Shown: positions 23,149 through 30,717 of the stretch, piece after piece
Layout of the letters: the number at the start of each line of letters is the position of its first letter
Numbering within the stretch: position 1 is the first letter of the stretch
Origin: Deltaproteobacteria bacterium
Lineage (GTDB): Bacteria; Myxococcota; B64-G9
Reading direction: 5' to 3'
Length of the DNA stretch: 36,804 nucleotides
Assembly: GCA_019314375.1 (NCBI GenBank)
Contig: JAFCZJ010000034.1
Coordinates: 1 to 36,804 of the forward strand
Notes under the pieces: model-generated
What the model saw: only the letters and a program-made list of their open reading frames with translations
Told to the model about the DNA's origin: nothing
Database searches by the model: none
Program-made: the position numbers and the translations under genes

Positions 23149-24909
23149 TCATTGGGCTTCCAATGGGTAGACCTTGACCTCCACGCGCCGGTTCTTGGCG
23201 TGGTTATTTAGATCCTTTGCGTCTGCTGCTTGTTGCCAACCCATGCCCTGGGTGGCGAACTGGTTGGCTTGCAGGCTCTTGAACTTTTTGACCAGGGCTT
23301 CCTTGACGGCGGCGGCGCGGCGGGCGGAGAGCTCGCGCACGGCCTCGAAGGGTACCTGTCCCTTCATGGAGTTATCCGTGTGCCCCTCGATGACGATACG
23401 GGCAGCGCCGTACTGGCCGGACAGGCGACCGATTTCTTCCAAGACGAAGTCCACGTTGGGATCGTAGGCCACCTTGAGGACTTTGCCGTTGATGCGTTTG
23501 TCCACTTTCATGCCCAAATCCCAAGAATTGGGGAAGAAGTGGACCACGACGGTCTTGGTGAGGATCTCACCCGACTCGGCTTTGATTGTCGTGACGCTTC
23601 TGGGCGTGAAGCGTACCGTGTACTCGTCTTTTTGCTTGGCGAATTTGTTTTCCTTGCCCAGCTTTTTGATGATGGAGAAGTCCATCACCTGATCGAAGGC
23701 GGTTTTCTGGGTGACCTGGCCGATGCGCTTGTAGAGGTAGTAAGCCGTGTCCCAGGTTCGTTCGAAGTTGGCCGGGTTGTTGCGGTTCAAGAAGAACTCG
23801 CGGTTTTCGGCGTAGTTGGTGCTGTGCGCGTCGCCAAGCATCTCAAAGGCTTCGGTGGGCGGGATGCTGTAACCCTTGCCCATCATATCCGCAACTTTTT
23901 TCTTGTTGTTGGGATCCTTCAGGTCTTCCATGGCCTGGAAGATGCCGCGCACCAGGCCTTCGACCACCGCCGGGTGATCATTGGCAAAGTCAGCTCGGGC
24001 GAACCAGACGTCGGCGATGAGCTTGTTGGCGGTTTCGGTGCTGACCAAAAGTTTGTTGCCCTTGATCTTGGAGAGATTGTAGATGTCAGGTGCCCAGGAG
24101 ACGCAGGCCGAGATGTTCTTGTCTGCATTGAAGGCGGCTGCGGCCTGGAAGGCATCCTGGGTGAACTTGAATTTGACCTCTGAGGGCTGCACGCCGGCGT
24201 TGATCAAGGCGTTCAGCACAAAGTAATGGGAAGGCGAATTCTGGGCCAAGACGATGGTCTTGCCGCGCAGGCCGCCGATGTTTTCGATGCCGCCACGGGC
24301 CACGATGCCGTCGCCGCCATTGGACCAGTCCACCTGTTGGTAGATACGGGGCATGACGCGCGGATCCTTGCGCAGTTGCTCGATGAACAGGGGCACCATG
24401 TCCAGGGTGGCCCAGCCGATATGTACATTGCCGGTGGCGTAAGCGTCACGCATGGCGACCGGATCGTCGATGAGCACGAGTTCTACCTTGAACTTCTTGC
24501 CGCCCGGTGCGGTCCACTCTTTGCCTGCTTTGAAGCCCTGGTTGGCCCATACGATCGGGGCCCAGCCTGCCCAGACATTCAGGGCGAAGCGTATCGTGTT
24601 TTCCTTCATGGGCTGATAGTTGGACGTGCCCTTGACTTCCGGCAGCTTGGCCGCCGCGACGAAGGAGTATTCCTTGACCGTGGTGGGCGCGTTGGTGTCC
24701 GGTGCTTCCAGCGCCTGCTTGTCGCCGTCGGCTACGGCCTTGTCTCCACCGGCCTTGGCGTTGTTCAGGTCGTCTTTGCTGATGTTGCCTGTGACTTCTT
24801 TTTTGCCTTCAGGGGCTAAGATGCCTGCCTTGTACAGGGCGAAGCCGCCCAAGCCCAACACGACCAGAATGACTACGACCCAGAATCCCGCTTTTGGTTT
24901 GCCCGCCAT
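23149..24909 (-). CDS. Membrane-anchored substrate-binding protein fused to an OmpA peptidoglycan-binding domain
   Basis: In this 586-residue protein, residues 9-26 (FWVVVILVVLGLGGFALY) are an uncleaved anchor or signal segment. A linker to about 100 follows, then a type-2 periplasmic binding protein of the NMT1/SsuA family (about 103-400): TIRFALNVWAGWAPIVWANQ, ELVLIDDPVAMRDAY and VHIGWATLDMVPLF. The last 130 residues are an OmpA/MotB-like domain with IVIEGHTDN (505-513), ELSARRAAAVKEAL and NRRVEVKV (573-580), the residues that bind peptidoglycan in this fold. The fusion would tie the solute receptor of an ABC importer to both inner membrane and cell wall. Start ATG 24909 has AGGAGG upstream. 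Ligand unknown. Confidence 0.9.
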   Translation of the reverse strand: MAGKPKAGFWVVVILVVLGLGGFALYKAGILAPEGKKEVTGNISKDDLNNAKAGGDKAVADGDKQALEAPDTNAPTTVKEYSFVAAAKLPEVKGTSNYQPMKENTIRFALNVWAGWAPIVWANQGFKAGKEWTAPGGKKFKVELVLIDDPVAMRDAYATGNVHIGWATLDMVPLFIEQLRKDPRVMPRIYQQVDWSNGGDGIVARGGIENIGGLRGKTIVLAQNSPSHYFVLNALINAGVQPSEVKFKFTQDAFQAAAAFNADKNISACVSWAPDIYNLSKIKGNKLLVSTETANKLIADVWFARADFANDHPAVVEGLVRGIFQAMEDLKDPNNKKKVADMMGKGYSIPPTEAFEMLGDAHSTNYAENREFFLNRNNPANFERTWDTAYYLYKRIGQVTQKTAFDQVMDFSIIKKLGKENKFAKQKDEYTVRFTPRSVTTIKAESGEILTKTVVVHFFPNSWDLGMKVDKRINGKVLKVAYDPNVDFVLEEIGRLSGQYGAARIVIEGHTDNSMKGQVPFEAVRELSARRAAAVKEALVKKFKSLQANQFATQGMGWQQAADAKDLNNHAKNRRVEVKVYPLEAQ

Positions 24910-24972
24910 GGTTCCCTCCTAGTAATAACGATCAGTGTACGAAAACGAAAGTTTCAGGTTGGTTCTAAATAA

Positions 24973-25761
24973 CTACTCGCCGATTTTCTCGGTTACTTTT
25001 TCTTCGATGGGCGCATCTTTCTGCTCGTCGTCCATTTCCATCTCGGGCCCCAGGGCCTTGACGCCGGTTTGGATGGCGGCCGTCTCAGGGGTTTTGATGC
25101 CCAATTCCACTTCGAATTCGTTGAGCAGGTCTTCGGCCTGAGCCTCTTCCATGGCTTTTTCCGCCTGGAGCTCTTCGACGCCTTCGTCGCTCAAGTCCGA
25201 GGCCACTCGAACAGCAGCCCGGTTTAAGTCGATTTTGTCCTGGATGACGCCTTCCAGTTCACCGAAGTCGGTCGTCACGTCGAAGTCGAAGGACTGGCTC
25301 AATCGGGCCAATTCGGCTTCCGCGTTGGACATTTTCAGTTCGGCTTCGTACTTTTTGATTTTTTCCCTGACCTTGCCCAGCTTCTTGCTGGCGTGTTTGA
25401 TCTTCTCCACGTTGTTTTGATAGGCCTTTTCGTGCAGGTCGAGTTGCTGCTTGTTCTCTTCCAGCTCGGTTTTGGCTTCTTGTAACTGGATGGCGAGTTG
25501 GCCCGCGGTCTTGCGATCGCCCACCTTGAGATAGGCCTTGATTTTGGACGTCAGCGTGGCGACTCGTTTTTCGCCGCTGGACACCTGCCGGTTGACCCGT
25601 TCGACCAGGCCCCGGTATTGCTCAAGACCGGTGCGGCCTTCTTTGAGCTGCGAGACCGCTTTGTCGTACTCCAGCTGCATCTGTGCGATGGGATCCCGCG
25701 TCCAGAACCAGTTGGCCATCTTGTTGAACTGGGCGCGAATGGCATTCATGATTTTACCCAT
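24973..25761 (-). CDS. pspA: PspA/IM30 (ESCRT-III superfamily) protein
   Basis: The 262 residues start with an amphipathic helix (GKIMNAIRAQFNKMANWF), then DPIAQMQLEYDKAVSQL and long coiled-coil helices to about 165 (QVSSGEKRVATLTSKIKAYL, EKAYQNNVEKIKHASKKLG), the PspA/IM30 pattern. Relatives assemble into rods or rings on stressed membranes, and the family is structurally part of the ESCRT-III superfamily. The acidic C-terminal third (about 175-262) is longer than in E. coli PspA. ATG 25761 has AAGGAG and a likely promoter 35 bases or more upstream. It heads the run that contains the OmpA-linked ABC transporter and the AAA+ ATPase. Confidence 0.9.
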   Translation of the reverse strand: MGKIMNAIRAQFNKMANWFWTRDPIAQMQLEYDKAVSQLKEGRTGLEQYRGLVERVNRQVSSGEKRVATLTSKIKAYLKVGDRKTAGQLAIQLQEAKTELEENKQQLDLHEKAYQNNVEKIKHASKKLGKVREKIKKYEAELKMSNAEAELARLSQSFDFDVTTDFGELEGVIQDKIDLNRAAVRVASDLSDEGVEELQAEKAMEEAQAEDLLNEFEVELGIKTPETAAIQTGVKALGPEMEMDDEQKDAPIEEKVTEKIGE

Positions 25762-25802
25762 GGAGAATCTCCTTTGCGGGCCGGGTATCGAAAAACGGCT
25801 TT

Positions 25803-25830
25803 ATCGTATTCGTTTTTGCTTTAAGGTCAA
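25803..25830 (-). promoter_or_regulatory. Likely sigma-70-type promoter for pspA and following genes
   Basis: On the minus strand TTGACC (25825-25830) is followed, after 16 bases, by TACGAT (25803-25808): 5/6 and 4/6 matches to the -35 and -10 consensus. The predicted start near 25796 gives a leader of about 35 bases to ATG 25761. No -24/-12 (sigma-54) pattern of the E. coli psp type was seen. Confidence 0.5.
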
Positions 25831-25844
25831 GGGTCTTGGGCTCT

Positions 25845-26414
25845 TTAGCGTACTCGCTCGGAGAAGCTGCCGTCTTTGGTGGCGACCTTGATGACCTCGC
25901 CTTGTTTGATATAGAGCGGTACCTGCACCCGCATGCCGTTGGAGAGGGTGGCGGGCTTGGTGGCCGAGCCCTGCACCGTGTCGCCCTTGGTGCCCGGCTC
26001 CACCTCCATGACCTCGAATTCCAGAGTCGTGGGCAGCTCCAGGTCCAGGACTTGGCCTTCGAAGAACATGGCTTTAAGTTCTAAGCCGTCGATCATGAAT
26101 TGGGCCTTGTCGCCAATGTCTTTTTTGCCGACCCGGACCTCTTCGAAGCTCTCCTGATCCATAAAGACCAGGGTGTCTCCCTCGTCGTAGAGATACTGCA
26201 AACCCCGCTTGTCCAGATCCGGCTCGTCGAACTTTTCCCCTGCCTTGAAGCTCTTGTCGAAGACCTGGTCGGTCCGTAGGTTGCGGACCTTGGCCTTAAT
26301 CAGGGTGGCCGCGCCACGGGCAGATGGGCTTTGGGTCGTGGTCCCCATGACCACATAAGGATCACCATCCAAAAGAATACGCAGGCCCTTCTTGAAGTCC
26401 GAGGTACTGATCAT
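25845..26414 (-). CDS. efp: Elongation factor P family protein with EfpL/YeiP-type loop
   Basis: The 189 residues have the three-domain EF-P layout: KOW-like N-terminal domain (DFKKGLRILLDGDPYVVMG), OB domains, and the C-terminal signature EPGTKGDTVQGSATKPATLS with VQVPLYIKQGEVIKV. EF-P relieves ribosomes stalled at polyproline stretches. The tip of the first loop, which carries the modified Lys in E. coli EF-P (PGKG), is here QSPSARGAATL with Arg33, close to the QSPTARGAATL loop of EfpL/YeiP. ATG 26414 has GGAG 7 bases upstream; upstream in-frame codons to 26486 are not convincing as coding. 83 bases separate its stop from pspA. Confidence 0.93.
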   Translation of the reverse strand: MISTSDFKKGLRILLDGDPYVVMGTTTQSPSARGAATLIKAKVRNLRTDQVFDKSFKAGEKFDEPDLDKRGLQYLYDEGDTLVFMDQESFEEVRVGKKDIGDKAQFMIDGLELKAMFFEGQVLDLELPTTLEFEVMEVEPGTKGDTVQGSATKPATLSNGMRVQVPLYIKQGEVIKVATKDGSFSERVR

Positions 26415-26482
26415 CCAGGTTCTCCCTCTTTGGCTTGAAATCGCGAGAAAAATACCCCAAACCGCCCCCCCAATCAAGCCAC

Positions 26483-26509
26483 TCAAATAGGGACGTCAAA
26501 TAGGGGACG
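26483..26509. repeat. 13/14-bp direct repeat in the efp-CPBP intergenic region
   Basis: TCAAATAGGGACG is followed immediately by TCAAATAGGGGACG. The repeat lies in the 130-bp space between divergent genes and could be a regulator site or a small duplication. No palindrome is present within it. Confidence 0.4.
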
Positions 26510-26544
26510 TAGCTTGCGATATTGCGATTTGGTATAAGGGGTCC

Positions 26545-27285
26545 ATGACGGCTACCGACCAGACCCAGTCTCCTGTCTCCGAGCCCAAGGCTCATCCGGC
26601 AAGCAAGGACGCGCTAAGTCATGCAGTGCTTGCCGCTCCGGTCTTTTTGCTTTACCAGATCGGACTGCTCATCAGCCCCGGGGCGGCCAATGGCGTGGAC
26701 CCCATCACCCGGCAATTGGGCTATTTGGCCGGCCTGAGCTGGCCCGTCTATCTGGCCGTCGTGGTCGGTCTGACCGTGATATACGCCTTGGCTTTGCGCA
26801 GCCTGGCCGGGCGCCACAAGTTTCAACCATCCCGCTTTCTGCTGGTCTTGGGCGAGGGCCTCGCCTACGCCCTGCTCATGGGTCCCGCCGCACACTTTAT
26901 TCTGGGCAGTCTGCACCTGCTGGGCGAGCCCGCCAATCCCTTACAGGCCATGGGCCCCATCGACCGAATCATCGCCTCGGCCGGCGCGGGCTTCTACGAA
27001 GAGCTGATATTCCGCCTGGCGGGCCTGGGCGGCCTGATGTGGCTCTTGGGCAAGCGCTTCAAACGCTGGCAGGCCATCATCGTCGCCCTGCTGGTCACAA
27101 GCCTCGTCTTCTCCGCCATGCACTACATCGGCACTTATTCAGAAGACTTCGACCTGGGCTCCTTTTCCTATCGAGCCGTCCTGGGAATCTTTCTGGGCCT
27201 GATGTTCGTTTACCGCGGCTTCGGCACGGCGGTCTGGGCCCATTTTCTCTACGACGTCTACGTCATGCTTTTTGTGCTGGATTAG
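26545..27285 (+). CDS. CPBP-family intramembrane metalloprotease
   Basis: The 246-residue membrane protein has about six to eight hydrophobic segments. The CPBP/Abi (Rce1-like) signature is present: FYEELIFRLAG (EExxxR, E152-R157), a His in LVFSAMHYIG (H193) and a third element WAHFLYDVYV (H233, D237). Relatives are intramembrane proteases acting on prenylated or other membrane substrates; the proposed myxosortases that process MYXO-CTERM tails also belong to this superfamily. The ATG at 26545 follows AAGGGG. It is divergent from efp, and its end overlaps the converging CDF gene by 23 bases. Confidence 0.88.
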   Translation: MTATDQTQSPVSEPKAHPASKDALSHAVLAAPVFLLYQIGLLISPGAANGVDPITRQLGYLAGLSWPVYLAVVVGLTVIYALALRSLAGRHKFQPSRFLLVLGEGLAYALLMGPAAHFILGSLHLLGEPANPLQAMGPIDRIIASAGAGFYEELIFRLAGLGGLMWLLGKRFKRWQAIIVALLVTSLVFSAMHYIGTYSEDFDLGSFSYRAVLGIFLGLMFVYRGFGTAVWAHFLYDVYVMLFVLD

Positions 27286-28219
27286 GCCTGCGCACGGCCA
27301 CCCGGTCGGCGGTCAGGACTCGCTCGGCTTCGATGTAGATGGTATCTACAGCGGGCACGACTTTGCGGATGGCCGCTTCGATTTGGTCGATGGCATCTTC
27401 CACCCCGTCGGTGTCCAGCTCGTCGATGAACTCGACGTCCATGGTCACTAGGATTTTTTGAGGGGCTAAGTGCATGGTGCGCACCAGGCCGAGGATTTTG
27501 ACCTGGTCGATGGATAGGGTTGCTTCTCGGATGGCTTTTAGGTGCTTTTTGCTGGCGGCTTCGCCGATGAGCAGCTCTTTGGTCTCTCGGGCCAGGAGGA
27601 AGGCCACCGAGGCGAGCAACACGCCGATGGTGATGCTGGCCAGGCTGTCGAAGATCATCCAACCGGTCAGGTCGGCCAAGAGCACGCCCACGAAGGCCAC
27701 GAAAAGACCCAAGAGGGCGGCAGAGTCTTCAAAGAGCACGACCACCACGTTGGTGTCCTTGCTTCGGCGGACGGCCTGGTAAATGCCGATGTCCCTGGGG
27801 CGGGTTCGGTTGAATTCGCGGACCGCGAAACTCATGGCGGAGGCCTCGATAACGAAGGAGACACCCAAAACCACATAGATCAGCCAGGCTCGCTCAATGG
27901 GCTGGGGGTCTTGCAACTTGTGGATGCCTTCGTAGATGGAGACCACGGCACCCACAAAAAAGATCATGTTGGCTACCACGAAGGACCAGAAATACTGCTC
28001 TTGGCCGTAACCGAATGGGTGTTCTTCGTCGGCCGGTCTTGCGGATCGTCTCATGCCAAAGAGCAAGAGCCCCTGATTGCCCGTGTCGGCAAAAGAGTGG
28101 ACCGCCTCGGCCATCATGGCGGAGCTGAAGGTGATCATGGCCACCACCAGCTTGAACACGGCGATGATCAAGTTGCCGATCAGGGCGGCGATGACCGCTG
28201 TGCGGGATCCGCTTGCCAC
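27263..28219 (-). CDS. Cation diffusion facilitator (CDF) family transporter
   Basis: About 318 residues from the GTG at 28219, which has AAGGAGG 6 bases upstream. The frame stays open to 28762, but that part overlaps the divergent M20 gene and does not look coding. Features: first helices with HSFADTGNQ (H41, D45), then HPFGYGQEQYFWSFV, typical of the YdbO-like CDF branch; the second metal site region FEDSAALLG and FDSLASITIG (E164, D165, D191); and a C-terminal cytoplasmic ferredoxin-like domain ending KILVTMDVEFIDELDTDG and DTIYIEAERV. It probably exports divalent cations (Zn, Fe, Mn, Co) by proton exchange; the metal cannot be fixed from sequence. Confidence 0.9.
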   Translation of the reverse strand: MASGSRTAVIAALIGNLIIAVFKLVVAMITFSSAMMAEAVHSFADTGNQGLLLFGMRRSARPADEEHPFGYGQEQYFWSFVVANMIFFVGAVVSIYEGIHKLQDPQPIERAWLIYVVLGVSFVIEASAMSFAVREFNRTRPRDIGIYQAVRRSKDTNVVVVLFEDSAALLGLFVAFVGVLLADLTGWMIFDSLASITIGVLLASVAFLLARETKELLIGEAASKKHLKAIREATLSIDQVKILGLVRTMHLAPQKILVTMDVEFIDELDTDGVEDAIDQIEAAIRKVVPAVDTIYIEAERVLTADRVAVRRPNPAQKA

Positions 28220-28354
28220 GGATTGCCTCCTTGAAGTGAATTCTTCCAAGCATAGCCGTAACATAGGGCTTGGACTTGGACAAGCTTGTAGGCGGTTGCC
28301 CTTCGGTGTACAAGATGTTCGCTGCGCCGGGGGAGGGAAGGGACATGCACTTGC

Positions 28355-29521
28355 ATGAAACTCTGGACCGAACAACTGGATAGCGAGGCCATCGCCGACA
28401 TGCGGCGCTGGCGCGAGCAACTTCACCGCATCGCCGAGCTGGGCTATGGCGAATATCGCACCGCAGCTTTCTTGGCCAAAGTGTTGAAGGAATTGGCCCC
28501 GGATGGACTCATCGAGGAAATCGCCGGGACCGGGTTGGTGGCCCTGTTCCGTGGCGGTCGACCGGGACCTTGCATCGCGGTGCGCGCGGAATTGGACGCC
28601 TTGCCGATTAACGAGACGACCGGTTTGCCCTATGCCTCGGGCACCCCGGGGGTGATGCACGCCTGCGGTCACGATGGCCACATGGCCATGAGCCTGGGTT
28701 TGGCGGCATGGTTGGCGGCTCACAAGGAGGAGTTGGCCGGATCGGTCAAGCTCATTTTTCAACCTGCGGAAGAAGACGGTGGTGGTGGTGCCAAGATGGT
28801 GGACTGGGGGATATTAAAAGATCCGGTCGTGGATTTCATCTTCGCTTTGCACGCCCGGCCTGAGATCAAGGCCGGGCAGATCGAGCTGGACGACGTGCCC
28901 AACGCCTATGCCGACGGCTTCGATATTCGCATCAAGGGTGCCTCGGGGCACGGGGGTTACCCCCACATCGGTCGGGACGCCGTGGTGATGGCCAGTCAGT
29001 TGGTCATGAATCTGCAACAAGTGGTCAGCCGCCGCTCGGCACCGGTCGACCCGGTGGTTCTGTCCATCGGACGCATTCAGGCCGGTACGGCTCGCAACGT
29101 GATCGCCGATGAAGCCGTGCTGGGTGCGACCATCCGTACGCGCTGTCCCGATGTGCGCAGGCGGGTTTTCGCTGATTTGGAGCGCATCAGCAAGGAGACC
29201 GCGGCAGCTTTTGGTGGCACGGCTGAGTTGCAGCATTTCGAGGGTTATCCCCGGGTGGTCAACGATCCGACCCTGTTGTCTCGCGTGAGGGAGCTTGCCT
29301 CGGACTTGCTGGGTGAAGATCGTGTGCTCACGGCTACGGAGGCCACCATGGGTGGCGATGACTTCGGTTTCTACTTGGAAGAAGCAGGCGGCGTGCCGGG
29401 TTGTTCCATTCGCCTGGGTGTGGAAAGCAATGCCTCCTTGCACACCGGGGGCTTCGATTTTGGACATGAGGCCCTTGCATCGGGTACCCTGTTGTTAATC
29501 AATTTAATCGGGAGCTTCTGA
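28355..29521 (+). CDS. M20-family amidohydrolase (hippurate/N-acyl amino acid hydrolase type)
   Basis: The 388 residues match M20D peptidases: LHRIAELGYGEYRT, AVRAELDALPINE, the metal-binding HACGHDGHM (C104, H106), FQPAEE (E139, E140), ALHARP (H166), a dimerisation domain with SGHGGYPHIGRDAV and IQAGTARNVIADEA, and TMGGDDFGFYLEEAGG near the end. Relatives hydrolyse N-acyl, N-aminoacyl or indole-acetyl amino acids using two metal ions. No signal peptide is seen, so it is cytosolic. Its TGA overlaps the start of the next gene (TGATG), indicating coupling to the lipoprotein gene. Confidence 0.92.
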   Translation: MKLWTEQLDSEAIADMRRWREQLHRIAELGYGEYRTAAFLAKVLKELAPDGLIEEIAGTGLVALFRGGRPGPCIAVRAELDALPINETTGLPYASGTPGVMHACGHDGHMAMSLGLAAWLAAHKEELAGSVKLIFQPAEEDGGGGAKMVDWGILKDPVVDFIFALHARPEIKAGQIELDDVPNAYADGFDIRIKGASGHGGYPHIGRDAVVMASQLVMNLQQVVSRRSAPVDPVVLSIGRIQAGTARNVIADEAVLGATIRTRCPDVRRRVFADLERISKETAAAFGGTAELQHFEGYPRVVNDPTLLSRVRELASDLLGEDRVLTATEATMGGDDFGFYLEEAGGVPGCSIRLGVESNASLHTGGFDFGHEALASGTLLLINLIGSF

Positions 29522-30711
29522 TGCGGTCTGTTGAGATTTTCGCGGCCTTGATAGTGAGCCTTTTGCTCGGCCTGCTTTCGGCCTGCGGTCCGGTCAACAA
29601 GAACCTGACCGTGGACCAGATTCAGGGTGTGGTCAACTCGGTCGAACGCAACCTGCGCCACATGCGCAAGGCCCTCAAGGAGAAAGAGAGCGAGAAGGCA
29701 GCCGAGCATTATGACAAGGCCAAGAATCTGATGGTTGAGTTCAAAGATGCCCTGGCAGGCTATCCGGAGCGAGGGGAGTTGGAGCAGCAGGTGGAGGAAG
29801 GGGTTGGGGATCTTTGCTACGGACAGGTGAGTCTGGTTTTGCGCGCCTATTTCGTCGCCATCCGCGCCAAGGCTCGGGATGAGGCCAAGGAACAGCTGGA
29901 CCTGTCCCGAGCAGAATTCGAACGTTGTCAACCCGTGATTCGCGAGCGGGATGACTTCATGGCCCTGAAGATGAACATGGACAGCGCGCCGGAATCCTTG
30001 GTCGATCTGGACAAGGACTTGTTCCGACCCAAGCGCCTGGGGCAGATAAAGCAGGTCATCGCGGGGCTGAAGGGTGATTTGGCCAAGTTGCGTGTCACCA
30101 TGAAGACCCTCGAGGCCAGTCCGGATCAACCCACAGTGGCCGCGCAGATCGACGCTGATATCGGGCACCTGGGAGAATCCATCAAACTCAAGAAGGCCTA
30201 CGAAGACGAAGAACTCTGGACGGGTTTTGCTGCCGCCACCCAGGGTGAATTGACCGAAATGGGCTCGCGACGCAAGCAGTTGGTGCGCCGTGGCCAGCTT
30301 CTCGTGACTCTGCGCGATGTACAGATGGCTGATGTGGTCTTGAAGGCCGCTCCCATGGAAATGGACCGGTCCAAGGCTGCTTCTAATGTATCCAAGGCCA
30401 GGAAAACCTACGCCGCTTGCGCAACGCTTGTCGGTGAGCTTTTGGGCCAAGAGAAAGCCTTGGGCAAGTACGTCATCAAGGTCAAGGCCAGCAAGCGCAA
30501 GCCCGCTTGGCTGAAAAAGCACTGCAAGCGTAGCGTCAGGCTTGCGGAGAAGCTTCACGCTAAGCTTTTGGGTAAAAAGGTCCCCCCGCTCAAAGTAGAG
30601 AAAAAGGTGCGCAAGGTAGAGAAAAAGTCTGTAGACAAGGCGACCGAAAAAAAGAAGAAGAAAAAGAAAAAGAAGAAAAAACGTCGTCGCAGGGATGTGC
30701 AGCGCTGGTGA
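29521..30711 (+). CDS. Lipoprotein with helical body and polylysine tail
   Basis: This encodes 396 residues. The N terminus has a good lipoprotein signal (LIVSLLLGLLSAC, Cys22). The body is almost wholly helical and charged, TPR-like in parts (SEKAAEHYDKAKNLMVEFKD, AKARDEAKEQLDLSRAEFE). The C terminus (about 330-396) is strikingly basic, with VEKKVRKVEKKSVDKATE followed by a run of about twelve lysines and four arginines, then DVQRW. I do not recognise a family. The start codon overlaps the M20 gene stop. The basic tail could contact teichoic-like, nucleic acid or anionic envelope polymers, but that is speculation. Only 6 bases separate its stop from the converging FHA gene. Confidence 0.85.
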   Translation: MRSVEIFAALIVSLLLGLLSACGPVNKNLTVDQIQGVVNSVERNLRHMRKALKEKESEKAAEHYDKAKNLMVEFKDALAGYPERGELEQQVEEGVGDLCYGQVSLVLRAYFVAIRAKARDEAKEQLDLSRAEFERCQPVIRERDDFMALKMNMDSAPESLVDLDKDLFRPKRLGQIKQVIAGLKGDLAKLRVTMKTLEASPDQPTVAAQIDADIGHLGESIKLKKAYEDEELWTGFAAATQGELTEMGSRRKQLVRRGQLLVTLRDVQMADVVLKAAPMEMDRSKAASNVSKARKTYAACATLVGELLGQEKALGKYVIKVKASKRKPAWLKKHCKRSVRLAEKLHAKLLGKKVPPLKVEKKVRKVEKKSVDKATEKKKKKKKKKKKRRRRDVQRW

Positions 30712-30717
30712 TCTGCT

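Noticed and set aside
26415..26486. 24-residue N-terminal extension of EF-P
   Set aside because: EF-P family proteins start at the position equivalent to ATG 26414, which has a good ribosome site; the extension lies in the intergenic space.
28220..28762. N-terminal extension of the CDF transporter frame
   Set aside because: It overlaps the divergent M20 amidohydrolase gene. GTG 28219 has a strong AAGGAGG site, and the transporter domain starts there.
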